This document shows, in pieces, positions 29,839 through 37,012 of a stretch of 64,000 nucleotides of DNA. A program made the position numbers and the translations under genes. The first letter of the stretch is position 1; every line of letters starts with the position of its first letter. The notes beneath the pieces are model-generated. The model was not told where the DNA came from and did no database searches. It saw only the letters and a list, made by a program, of their open reading frames with translations. The DNA comes from Shinella yambaruensis (GTDB taxonomy: Bacteria; Pseudomonadota; Alphaproteobacteria; Rhizobiales; Rhizobiaceae). Location of the stretch: assembly GCF_022899355.1 (NCBI RefSeq), contig NZ_JALJCK010000010.1, positions 62,001 to 126,000 on the forward strand, in the 5' to 3' direction.

Positions 29839-30423
29839 TCAGGCGTCCTTTCCGGCAGCGGCGGCTTCCCTGGCCGCGGCAGCCTCGGCCGTCACGCGCA
29901 GCCAGGAGGAGGTTTCGCGCAGCGACTGGTTCACCGGTTTCTGCACGTTCATGATGGCATCCCCCTTCGCCATGTTCTGCGATCCCTTCCAGGCCTGGAC
30001 CCAGACGCAGGGCATGTCCGGCTCCACTTCGCAATTGCCGTTGGCGCGAACGCCGCCGCAGGGACCGTTGCGAAGCTGCTTGGGACAGTTCATCGGGCAG
30101 GACATGCCCGTGGACGACAGCGCGCACTGGCCGCACATGCGACAGTCGAAGAGAAAACCCTTCACATGGCGCTCGACGAAGGTGATCGGCCGCTCGACGC
30201 GCTGGTAGCCGAGAAGCTTCCAGACGGGGTGCAGCAGCAGGAAGCCCTGGGCGAAGCGGTGGTAGAACCACTCGAAGAAGCGGGAATGGCGCACGGCCCA
30301 CAGGCGGACGGTGTATTTGTGCCGGGCCCGGCGGCTCGGCGAGACGCCGGCCGGGGTGAAGGCGCCGGTGGCGGCCTTCTTGGCGGGGGCGGCATTGCCC
30401 GGTTTCTGGACGGCGTCAGCCAT
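29839..30423 (-). CDS. MTHFR C-terminal-domain protein, MetV-like, cysteine-rich
   Basis: 194 residues. The segment from about residue 93 has eight cysteines (DCRMCGQCALSST, SCPMNCPKQLRNGPCGG, GNCEVEPDMPC), the pattern of the methylene-THF reductase C-terminal family (PF12225), which in acetogens forms MetV, the iron-sulfur partner of MetF. The N-terminal part is basic with an amphipathic stretch. It sits 3 bp from metF and overlaps the preceding gene by 8 bp, so tight translational coupling is likely. It should donate or accept electrons for MetF (inference by analogy). Confidence 0.82.
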   Translation of the reverse strand: MADAVQKPGNAAPAKKAATGAFTPAGVSPSRRARHKYTVRLWAVRHSRFFEWFYHRFAQGFLLLHPVWKLLGYQRVERPITFVERHVKGFLFDCRMCGQCALSSTGMSCPMNCPKQLRNGPCGGVRANGNCEVEPDMPCVWVQAWKGSQNMAKGDAIMNVQKPVNQSLRETSSWLRVTAEAAAAREAAAAGKDA

Positions 30424-30718
30424 TGTCGCGGCCTCCGGCCTTGACGAGGGCGACGAGCCGCTCGCGGTCATAGGCGGCTTCCAGCTCGGCCGCGGCCCTG
30501 TCGGCTTCCGCCTCCAGGTCGTCGGAGACCGGAACGGGATCGGCCTTGCGCCATTCGGCGAGGTAGTCGTCCGTTTCGGCCGCGCCGGTGCGCATGGCGC
30601 ACATGTCGATCGCCTCGGTGAAGCGCAGCGACAGTTCCCGCTTGGCGCTCGTGCGGCCCTTCTTGATGATGACCTGGGCGGGGATGTCGCGCCAGTAGAC
30701 GATGATGCGGTCTGCCAT
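30416..30718 (-). CDS. Small protein of the virulence-factor family (PF13769-like)
   Basis: 100 residues starting MADRIIVYWRDIPAQVIIKK and containing RELSLRFTEAIDMCAMRTGA, which match the family named virulence factor from Agrobacterium; biochemical function is not established. The stop codon overlaps the start of the MetV-like gene by 8 bp. Its constant place in this one-carbon operon suggests a role in corrinoid methyl transfer rather than virulence (inference). Confidence 0.75.
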   Translation of the reverse strand: MADRIIVYWRDIPAQVIIKKGRTSAKRELSLRFTEAIDMCAMRTGAAETDDYLAEWRKADPVPVSDDLEAEADRAAAELEAAYDRERLVALVKAGGRDNG

Positions 30719-30828
30719 GTCGAAAATTCTCCTCGCGCTGACAATGCGATCTTGCCGCGTCGCGGGCTTCACCCGCCACGACTGCCCCATGCTCAAAAAC
30801 GACGCGGGATTCGACTATACAGAAGGTT

Positions 30829-31596
30829 TTACCAGATGCCGCGGGTCACGCCGTTCCAGAGCCAGGTCCAGATCGGCGGATGATACCATTGCCGCGAGGG
30901 CGCCGCTATTTTCAATGGCTTGAGATTGCCGGCCGCCGCATCGCGCATCGCCTCGACGATGATACCGGTCGAGGCCGCCGTCTGGAGCAGCGGATAGGTG
31001 TGCATCGTGTCGCGTTTGGAAGGTTTGACGCGCTGCTGGTAGAGCACGTCGCCGGTGTCGACGCCGGGATCGACAAGATGCACGGTGGCGCCGAAATTCT
31101 CCTCGTCGCGCGCGATGCGCGCCCAGTAGCCGCCCTGCAGGCCGCGATATTGCGGGTTGATGCCGGCGTGGAAGTTGAGGACGGGGCAGGGGATCGCGGC
31201 AAGCGTTTCGGCCTTCATCATGCGGCAGCTGACGAGGAGCAGCGCCGCCGGCCGGATTTTTCCGAGCGCCCCCAGAAGTTCGGGGCTGTTGGCCGAGGGC
31301 ACCGCGATGCGGCGGATTTGCGAATCGGGCGAGGGGTTTACGCCGAACTCCTCGATGATTTCCTGAGCGCGTTTCGTGGTGAAGCGCTTGCCGTATTTCG
31401 AGACGACCATGGTCGCAAGCTGGCCGAGCGCCTGCACCCAGCCGAGCTTCTTCGCCCGCCGCTGGATGAACAGCTTCTTCGATTCGGGCTGTTCCTCGAT
31501 GACGACGAGGCTCGGGAAAGCGGCCTTGAGGGCGTTGACGACGATTTCCGGGTTGGGGCCGGGCTGGATCAGAATGGCGATGGTCGGTGCCGTCAT
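30829..31596 (-). CDS. Formyltransferase-like protein
   Basis: 255 residues. The C-terminal half has the formyltransferase fold blocks: CPVLNFHAGINPQYRGLQGG (Asn and His of the N-x-H motif), then FGATVHLVDPGVDTGDVLYQ with the family Asp. This is the catalytic core of methionyl-tRNA, GAR and UDP-sugar formyltransferases; the N-terminal 90 residues (TIAILIQPGPNPEIVVNALK) are not those of Fmt. An in-operon role with 10-formyl-THF is plausible. The frame is open upstream but that part is encoded by the palindromic repeat at 31622, so ATG 31596 is used. Confidence 0.78.
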   Translation of the reverse strand: MTAPTIAILIQPGPNPEIVVNALKAAFPSLVVIEEQPESKKLFIQRRAKKLGWVQALGQLATMVVSKYGKRFTTKRAQEIIEEFGVNPSPDSQIRRIAVPSANSPELLGALGKIRPAALLLVSCRMMKAETLAAIPCPVLNFHAGINPQYRGLQGGYWARIARDEENFGATVHLVDPGVDTGDVLYQQRVKPSKRDTMHTYPLLQTAASTGIIVEAMRDAAAGNLKPLKIAAPSRQWYHPPIWTWLWNGVTRGIW

Positions 31597-31621
31597 CGAG
31601 GAGCCTATGCATTTGCGTCCG

Positions 31622-31755
31622 CCCCTCATCCGGCTGCCGCCACCTTCTCCCCGCAAGCGGGGAGAAGGAAATGCCGCGTCGGTTTCCTCAATCATGACCG
31701 GTTCGTCGGGCACGTTCCCTCTCCCCGCTTGCGGGGAGAGGGTTAGGGTGAGGGG
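31622..31755. repeat. Palindromic element type B, copy 2
   Basis: CCCCTCATCCGGCTGCCGCC to GGGTTAGGGTGAGGGG, with two CCCCGC/GCGGGG hairpins. It lies between the DUF1638 and formyltransferase-like genes. Translated leftward it reads LTLTLSPQAGRGNV, a peptide often seen in spurious rhizobial N-terminal extensions. Confidence 0.65.
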
Positions 31756-31838
31756 CAATTTCGGCCGACACTGTCGCGCGCGGAGTTTATCGCCGTCTTA
31801 AGGGAAGGCGGGATCCGGCCGGATTGGCTAACCGTTCC

Positions 31839-32429
31839 TTACCGCGCGCGCAAAAGCTCGCCCGTCAGGTCGCCGTAGCCGGTGAAGCGATATTCGTAGG
31901 TGAGGCCGAGATAGTCCGCCGCCTCCTTCGCCTTCTGCTGCAAGCCTTCGTCCTCGACCTGCGAGAGATAGACGAGCTTCTCGTAATTGCCGAAATACAT
32001 GTCCTTCAGCTGCGGATAACGATCGAGGCCGAGCGGCTCGATGACGAAGGCGCGGAACTGGCGGGCGAGGAAATCGGTGAGGAAGAAGGAGGTGACGTCG
32101 TCGTCCTTGGCCGCAAAGGCCTCGTTGCCGGCGAAGAAGGAGTAACAGTGCGGGCCGGCGATGCGCTCGACGCCCTCGCGCTCGCAGAGCCGGTCGAGCA
32201 GGCCGCCCGTGCCGCAATCCGCATAGCCGACGAAGATGCGCGAAAACCCCTCGGCGCGCGCTTCGGCGATCGCCTGCTCCACGCCGGGGGTGATCTTTTC
32301 CGGATGGGCGTGCCAGATGGCGGGAAGACAGAGAAGGTCGATATGGGAAAGACCGTTCGCCTCGCGGATTGCGAGGACCTCGCGGGCGATGGCGCCGCAG
32401 GCGATGACGCGAACTTTTTCCGCGTTCAT
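31839..32429 (-). CDS. DUF1638 family protein
   Basis: 196 residues. VRVIACGAIAREVLAIREAN, HAHPEKI, VGYADCGTGGLLDRLCEREG and GPHCYSFFAG are DUF1638 blocks with several conserved Cys and His that could bind a metal. The family is of unknown function and is known mainly near corrinoid methyltransferase genes in anaerobes. An upstream ATG at 32480 with GGAG nine bases before it is a credible alternative start. It is the second gene of the operon after the corrinoid protein. Confidence 0.82.
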   Translation of the reverse strand: MNAEKVRVIACGAIAREVLAIREANGLSHIDLLCLPAIWHAHPEKITPGVEQAIAEARAEGFSRIFVGYADCGTGGLLDRLCEREGVERIAGPHCYSFFAGNEAFAAKDDDVTSFFLTDFLARQFRAFVIEPLGLDRYPQLKDMYFGNYEKLVYLSQVEDEGLQQKAKEAADYLGLTYEYRFTGYGDLTGELLRAR

Positions 32430-32497
32430 GCGTTCACCGGTGGGACTTCCATCCCGAAGTTCTGCGTCAACCACATCCATGAAAAGGGACTCCAATC

Positions 32498-32656
32498 ATG
32501 ACTGGGACGAACCTGACCCGTATGACCATCGTTCTCGCCGCGCTCCTGGCGCTCAGCGCCTGCGGCAACACCATTCGCGGCATGGGGCGGGATACGGCCA
32601 ATGCCGTGGATGCGACGCAGGCCGCCGGCCAGGACATCGACAACGCCGCAAACTAA
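32498..32656 (+). CDS. Entericidin-like small lipoprotein
   Basis: 52 residues: MTGTNLTRMTIVLAALLALS then AC-GNTIRGMGRDTANAVDAT, a lipobox (LSAC) followed by the short helical region of EcnA/EcnB-type entericidins, with AGGGA nine bases before ATG. Such proteins are small membrane-anchored lipoproteins of unclear role. It is oddly placed on the opposite strand inside the corrinoid operon, between DUF1638 and the corrinoid gene, and is followed by a strong hairpin. Confidence 0.75.
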   Translation: MTGTNLTRMTIVLAALLALSACGNTIRGMGRDTANAVDATQAAGQDIDNAAN

Positions 32657-32668
32657 AGGTCGTCAGCG

Positions 32669-32697
32669 GACGGCGCCGATTCAAGACCGGCGCCGTC
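32669..32697. terminator. Hairpin between the lipoprotein and corrinoid genes
   Basis: GACGGCGCCG, nine bases, CGGCGCCGTC: a perfect 10-bp stem 12 bp after the lipoprotein stop and 10 bp from the corrinoid stop (32708). It could end transcription from either side or reduce read-through into the rest of the operon. No T run. Confidence 0.5.
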
Positions 32698-32707
32698 GAA
32701 TTCACGA

Positions 32708-33403
32708 TCAGCCGGCAAGCATGTTGTGCTTGCGCTTCATGAATTCCTTGGCGGTTTCCACGGCCACGGCCGCATCGCGGCAGTAGGCGTCGGCGCCGAC
32801 GGCCTTGCCGAATTCCTCGTTCAGCGGCGCGCCGCCGACAAGAACGACGTAATCGTCGCGCAGGCCCTTTTCCTTCATCGTGTCGATGACGACCTTCATA
32901 TAGGGCATGGTGGTTGTCAGCAGCGCCGACATGCCGAGAATGTCCGGCTGCTCGCGCTCGATGGCTTCGAGATAGTTCTCGACCGGGTTGTTGATGCCGA
33001 GGTCGATGACGTCGAAGCCGGCGCCTTCCATCATCATGCCGACGAGGTTCTTGCCGATGTCGTGGATGTCGCCCTTGACGGTGCCGATGACCATCTTGCC
33101 CTGCTTCGGCGCGCCGGTGGCGGCGAGCAGCGGGCGCAGGATCGCCATGCCGGCCTTCATCGCATTGGCCGAGAGCAGAACTTCCGGAACGAAGAGGATG
33201 CCGTCGCGGAAATCGACGCCGACGATGCGCATGCCTTCGACGAGCGCCTGGGTGAGGACGTCGTAAGGTGCCCAGCCACGCTCGAGCAGGATGTTGGTTC
33301 CTTCCTCGATTTCCTCCTTCAGGCCGTCGTAGAGGTCGTCGTGCATCTGCTGCACGAGCTCTTCGTCGGAGAGATCGGCGAGAATGATTTCGTCGTCGGA
33401 CAT
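32708..33403 (-). CDS. Corrinoid (B12-binding) methyltransferase protein, MttC/MtgC-like
   Basis: 231 residues. An N-terminal helical cap (LSDEELVQQMHDDLYDGLKE) is followed by a Rossmann-like B12 domain with the cobalt-ligand motif D-x-H-x-x-G at 112-117 (VKGDIHDIGKNL) and GGAPLNEEFGKAVGADAYC near the end. It is the methyl carrier between the MttB-type enzyme (divergent at 33742) and the pterin methyltransferase. GAGG precedes ATG 33403. It is first in the leftward operon, so its promoter lies in 33404-33741. Confidence 0.95.
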   Translation of the reverse strand: MSDDEIILADLSDEELVQQMHDDLYDGLKEEIEEGTNILLERGWAPYDVLTQALVEGMRIVGVDFRDGILFVPEVLLSANAMKAGMAILRPLLAATGAPKQGKMVIGTVKGDIHDIGKNLVGMMMEGAGFDVIDLGINNPVENYLEAIEREQPDILGMSALLTTTMPYMKVVIDTMKEKGLRDDYVVLVGGAPLNEEFGKAVGADAYCRDAAVAVETAKEFMKRKHNMLAG

Positions 33404-33741
33404 GTTGTTTCCTCGTCTCCAGTGGCGCTGCGGGCGGCAGGCTCGTCGTACAAGAAATATCCTTCCTCTTGCGCGGACCTGATTTCGAAAGCGACGTCGC
33501 ATATGGTGAAAAGCGACCCGCCGGACGCTTCTGTCATCCATAACGCGTAAAGCCGTGAATTGACAGTGCAAACCGAGGGATGGCGCTACGATCGCCGTCG
33601 CAATCCGGCTATAGTCGCCACGGTGCCGATATCCAGCGTGCGCCACCGCTTGGCGCTTTGAGAACCGTCCCGCCCCGGCGGCTTGCTAGCATAGGACGAG
33701 AGGCGCTTCTCCAGCGCCGGAAGAACAAGGAAAGACGGATC
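33404..33741. promoter_or_regulatory. Divergent promoter region of the corrinoid operon and mttB
   Basis: 338 bp between the two starts. Two direct repeats GAAAGCGAC (33487-33495) and GAAAAGCGAC (33508-33517), a palindrome GCGACGTCGC (33491-33500) and GTCGC-N12-GCGAC (33496-33517) form a compact candidate operator. TTGACA at 33560-33565 could be a -35 for mttB. The regulator is not identified; the GlxA-type gene at 21356 is one candidate. Confidence 0.4.
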
Positions 33742-35325
33742 ATGAGCGAGGACATTCAGCAGGTGGCAAGCGAGGGCGCCGGTGAAGGCGGCGGACGCCG
33801 GTCGCGTGAGGGGCGCGGTGCGGCCGCGCGGCGCGCATCGCGCACGGGAGGCGGTCCGGGCCCCTCGCTGCCCTACATCACCCGCAAGATCAAGGAATAC
33901 GAGGTCCTCGACGAGGAAGGCCTGCAGCTCATCGAGGCGAATGCCGACCGGGTGCTGGAGGAGATCGGCATCGAGTTCCGCGAGGATCCGGAAGCGCTCC
34001 AGCTCTGGAAGGAAGCCGGCGCCGACGTCAAGGGCGAGCGCGTGCACTTTCCGAAGGGCCTTTGCCGCAAGCTCCTGAAGACCGCGCCGTCCAGCTTCAC
34101 CTGGCATGCCCGCAATCCCGAGCGCAGCGTGCATATCGGCGGCAAGGCCACCGTCTTCGTGCCGGTCTACGGCCCGCCCTTCGTGCGCGACCTCGAAGGC
34201 AACCGCCGCTATGCGACGATCGAGGATTTCCGCAATTTCGTGAAGCTCGCCTATATGGCGCCGTCCATGCATTCTTCCGGCGGCACGGTCTGCGAGCCGG
34301 TGGACGTTCCGGTGAACAAGCGCCACCTGGACATGGTCTACAGCCACATCAAATATTCCGACAAGCCGTTCATGGGCTCGGTCACCGCGCCGGAACGCGC
34401 GGAAGACTCGATCGCCATGGCCAAGATCGTCTTCGGCGACGAGTTCGTCGAAAACAACACGGTCATGATGAACCTCATCAACGCCAACTCGCCGATGGTC
34501 TTCGACGAGACCATGGTGGGCGCGCTGAAGGTCTATGCGCGGCATAACCAGGCCTGCGTCGTCTCGCCGTTCATCCTGTCGGGCGCGATGAGCCCGGTGA
34601 CGGTGGCCGGCACGCTGACGCAGATCCTGGCCGAGGTTCTCGCCGGCGCTTCCTTCACCCAGCTCATCCGCAAGGGCGCGCCGGTATTGTTCGGCACCTT
34701 CGCCGCCTCGATCTCCATGCAGTCGGGCGCGCCGACCTTCGGCTCGCCCGAGCCTTCGCTCGTTTCCTACGGCGCGGCGCAGCTTGCCCGCCGTCTCGGC
34801 ATTCCGTTCCGGACCGGCGGTTCGCTCTGCGGCTCGAAGATCCCGGATGCGCAGGCCGCTCACGAATCGGCCAACACGCTGAACATGACGCTGCTTGCCG
34901 GCACGAACTTCGTGCTGCATGCGGCCGGCTGGCTGGAAGGCGGCCTCGTCGCCTCCTACGAAAAGTTCATGATCGACCAGGACCAGCTCGGCATGCAGCA
35001 GAAGTTCGCCGAGGGCATCGACCTTTCGGAGAATGCGCAGGCGCTCGATGCGATCCGCGAGGTCGGCCCGGGCAGCCACTATCTCGGCTGCGCCCATACC
35101 CAGGCCAACTTCCAGACCGCCTTCTACCGCTCGCCGCTCGCCGACAACAACTCGTTCGAGCAGTGGGAGATCGAAGGCCAGAAGCGCATCGAGGACCGCG
35201 CCAACGCGCTCTGCCGCACCTGGCTGGAGAGCTACGAGGCGCCCTATCTCGACCCGGCGATCGACGAGGCGCTGCTCGCCTACGTCAAGAGCCGCAAGGA
35301 CTCGATGCCGGACGCCTTCACCTGA
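33742..35325 (+). CDS. MttB-family corrinoid-dependent methyltransferase, non-pyrrolysine
   Basis: 527 residues. The core (DNA-free TIM-barrel, COG5598/MttB) is seen in LQLIEANADRVLEEIGIEFR, VYGPPFVRDLEGN, SSGGTVCEPVDVPVNKRHLD, NANSPMVFDETMVGALKVYA and HAAGWLEGGLVASYEKFMID. There is no in-frame amber codon, so pyrrolysine is absent, as in MtgB-type enzymes acting on glycine betaine, proline betaine or other quaternary amines. The first 45 residues are a Gly/Arg/Ala-rich tail. ATG 33742 starts MSEDIQQVASEG with AAGGAAAG upstream. It transfers a substrate methyl to the corrinoid protein. The substrate is inferred only. Confidence 0.93.
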   Translation: MSEDIQQVASEGAGEGGGRRSREGRGAAARRASRTGGGPGPSLPYITRKIKEYEVLDEEGLQLIEANADRVLEEIGIEFREDPEALQLWKEAGADVKGERVHFPKGLCRKLLKTAPSSFTWHARNPERSVHIGGKATVFVPVYGPPFVRDLEGNRRYATIEDFRNFVKLAYMAPSMHSSGGTVCEPVDVPVNKRHLDMVYSHIKYSDKPFMGSVTAPERAEDSIAMAKIVFGDEFVENNTVMMNLINANSPMVFDETMVGALKVYARHNQACVVSPFILSGAMSPVTVAGTLTQILAEVLAGASFTQLIRKGAPVLFGTFAASISMQSGAPTFGSPEPSLVSYGAAQLARRLGIPFRTGGSLCGSKIPDAQAAHESANTLNMTLLAGTNFVLHAAGWLEGGLVASYEKFMIDQDQLGMQQKFAEGIDLSENAQALDAIREVGPGSHYLGCAHTQANFQTAFYRSPLADNNSFEQWEIEGQKRIEDRANALCRTWLESYEAPYLDPAIDEALLAYVKSRKDSMPDAFT

Positions 35326-35376
35326 AAGGGTCCCGATCGCGCCAGGGAGCAAGGCGGAGCAACGCGGGTGGCGGAC

Positions 35377-35436
35377 ATGATCCAGAAGGAAGTCTGGCGT
35401 CCCCACTATGAACTCAAGGGGGACGTGACCCGGTGA
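35377..35436 (+). other. Possible 19-residue leader peptide overlapping the 4Fe-4S gene start
   Basis: ATG 35377 to TGA 35434-35436 encodes MIQKEVWRPHYELKGDVTR, in the same frame as mttB; the frame is in fact open from the mttB stop (35326). Its TGA overlaps the GTG start at 35433 (GTGA), the usual geometry for translational coupling. No good Shine-Dalgarno. Confidence 0.25.
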
Positions 35437-36125
35437 GGGGGCGTCGCCCCGATCTCGATACGATCCGTGCGGCTCTAAAGCCGCACGGTCTTTTTTTGCG
35501 CGGCACCGTGAACTTCGCCGGGGACGAGGCGGCACCGGACCTTGCGGATGGCCGCCCTGCGGCCAGCGTCGCGCTCGTCGGCAATATCGGCAGCTCGATC
35601 TGGCCGGCCTTTTCGCGCTGGCGGGCCGAGCGGGCGGATCGCGGCGGCCCTGACCCGCTCGACGCCTGGTCGAAAGAGGTCGTCCAGGCCGTCGCTGCGG
35701 CGGCCGGCGCGACCGCCTGGTTTCCCTCCGATCCGCCCTGGCAGCCGTTCCAGCGCTGGGCGATGCGGGCGGAAGGCCTGAAGGCCTCGCCGCTCGGCAT
35801 CCTCATCCATCCCGTCTACGGCCTCTGGCACGGCTATCGCGGCGCGCTCGGCTTTTCGATGCCGATCGCGGATGCGCCTCTGCGTGCCGCGCCGCACCCC
35901 TGTGCGCACTGTCGCGACAAGCCGTGCCTGACGGCCTGTCCCGCCGGTGCCGTCCGTCTCGACATGTTCGACGTGCCCGCCTGCCGGGCGCATCTGCGCA
36001 TGCCGGTGGGGCAGGGCGGCTGCATGGTCGCCGGCTGCCTTTCCCGCGCGGCCTGTCCCGTGGGGGCGGCCTATCGTTACGACGAGGCCCAGCTTCGCTT
36101 CCACATGGCGGCGCTGTCGCTTTGA
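35433..36125 (+). CDS. 4Fe-4S ferredoxin-type protein (QueG-like C-terminal module)
   Basis: 230 residues. The C-terminal part has CAHCRDKPCLTACPAG (C-x2-C-x4-C-x3-C-P) and later CMVAGCLSRAACPVG, the two-cluster pattern of QueG-type reductases; the preceding HPVYGLWHGYRGALGFSM also occurs in that group. At 230 residues it lacks the full B12-binding N terminus of QueG. GTG 35433 follows GGGGG. An intrinsic-terminator-like hairpin lies within codons 11-22. It follows mttB and could pass electrons to the activase (inference). Confidence 0.78.
   Translation: MRGRRPDLDTIRAALKPHGLFLRGTVNFAGDEAAPDLADGRPAASVALVGNIGSSIWPAFSRWRAERADRGGPDPLDAWSKEVVQAVAAAAGATAWFPSDPPWQPFQRWAMRAEGLKASPLGILIHPVYGLWHGYRGALGFSMPIADAPLRAAPHPCAHCRDKPCLTACPAGAVRLDMFDVPACRAHLRMPVGQGGCMVAGCLSRAACPVGAAYRYDEAQLRFHMAALSL
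35465..35497 (+). terminator. Intrinsic terminator inside the 4Fe-4S gene, after mttB
   Basis: CCGTGCGGC, loop TCTAAA, GCCGCACGG, then TCTTTTTTT: a textbook Rho-independent terminator 140 bp after the mttB stop, but located in codons 11-22 of the next gene. It may act as an attenuator controlled by translation of the gene or of the upstream mini reading frame. Confidence 0.75.
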
Positions 36126-36178
36126 TCTTTTGTCGGGCCTGCTGCTAAATTCGCCGCATTGCCGGCGGAGCCAGGGGC

Positions 36179-36931
36179 ATGCGCGCCCTTCTGTTCCTCT
36201 CCTTCCTTCTCGCCGCGCTGACCTTGCGGAGCGTTGCCATGGCCGAACCGCCGAAATGCGCCGAGATCGAGCATCTTTCCGGCCGCTACACCGTCTGCAC
36301 TTTCGACCCCGCGCAGGAGACGATCCGGCTCTTCGGTGCGGCGACGCTCGCCAGCCGCGGCGCGCGCTATGACCAGCTCAACACCCACCTCCTGCGCAAC
36401 GGGCAGCACATGACCTTCGCCATGAACGGCGGCATGTATCACCCCGATTACGGTCCGGTCGGCCTGCTGGTGGAAGGGGGGCGGGAGACGGGCGCGCTCA
36501 ACCGGGGCGATGCGTTCGGCAATTTCTTCCTCAAGCCGAACGGCGTGTTCTGGGTTGGCGAGGGAAGGGCCGGCGTGATGGAGACGGAGGCCTTCGCCAG
36601 GACGGGGCTTTCGCCGCGCGAGGCGACGCAGTCCGGGCCGATGCTGGTCATCGACGGCAAGATCCATCCGCGGTTCCTTGCCGACGGCACGAGCCTGCAG
36701 ATCCGCAATGGGGTCGGCAGCCTTCCCGACGGGCGGATCGCCTTCGTCATCTCGAACGATCCGGTCCGGTTCCACGACTTCGCGACGCTCTTCCGCGACC
36801 GGCTGCACAGCCGCAACGCGCTTTTCCTCGATGGCAGCATTTCCAGCCTCTACGCCCTGGAAATCCGGCGTCACGACCGCAATGCCGTGATGGGCACCAT
36901 CATCGCCGTCGTGAAAAATCTGCCCTGGTGA
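36179..36931 (+). CDS. Exported DUF2233 (phosphodiester glycosidase-like) protein
   Basis: 250 residues. Signal peptide (LLFLSFLLAALTLRSVAMA), then the NAGPA/DUF2233 fold: MTFAMNGGMYHPDYGPVGLL, LNRGDAFGNFFLKPNGVFWV, ATQSGPMLVIDGKIH and ALFLDGSISSLYALE. The family includes the lysosomal uncovering enzyme, which removes GlcNAc from a phosphodiester, and many bacterial periplasmic proteins of unknown substrate. It ends 57 bp after the 4Fe-4S gene begins its 3' gap and is followed by an ECF-type promoter-like motif. Confidence 0.85.
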   Translation: MRALLFLSFLLAALTLRSVAMAEPPKCAEIEHLSGRYTVCTFDPAQETIRLFGAATLASRGARYDQLNTHLLRNGQHMTFAMNGGMYHPDYGPVGLLVEGGRETGALNRGDAFGNFFLKPNGVFWVGEGRAGVMETEAFARTGLSPREATQSGPMLVIDGKIHPRFLADGTSLQIRNGVGSLPDGRIAFVISNDPVRFHDFATLFRDRLHSRNALFLDGSISSLYALEIRRHDRNAVMGTIIAVVKNLPW

Positions 36932-36951
36932 GAAATTTTTTCGGAAGGGCA

Positions 36952-36978
36952 CCCAAGGATCGTCGCCCGACGCACGTC
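36952..36978 (+). promoter_or_regulatory. Candidate ECF-type promoter upstream of the sigma factor gene
   Basis: CCCAAGGATCGTC, ten bases, CGTC. The identical 13-mer with identical 10-base spacing to CGTC recurs at 37676-37702 inside the downstream VWA gene. CGTC is a common ECF -10 element. Suggests autoregulation. Confidence 0.5.
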
Positions 36979-37012
36979 TGAAAGGATAGTGCACAGCAAT
37001 CGGGATGGACCC

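Noticed and set aside
31597-31758. 54-codon N-terminal extension of the formyltransferase-like protein
   Set aside because: It is encoded by a type B palindromic repeat; the protein similarity begins at ATG 31596.
33742-35325. Pyrrolysine-containing MttB
   Set aside because: No in-frame TAG in the gene, and no pyl genes in the window.
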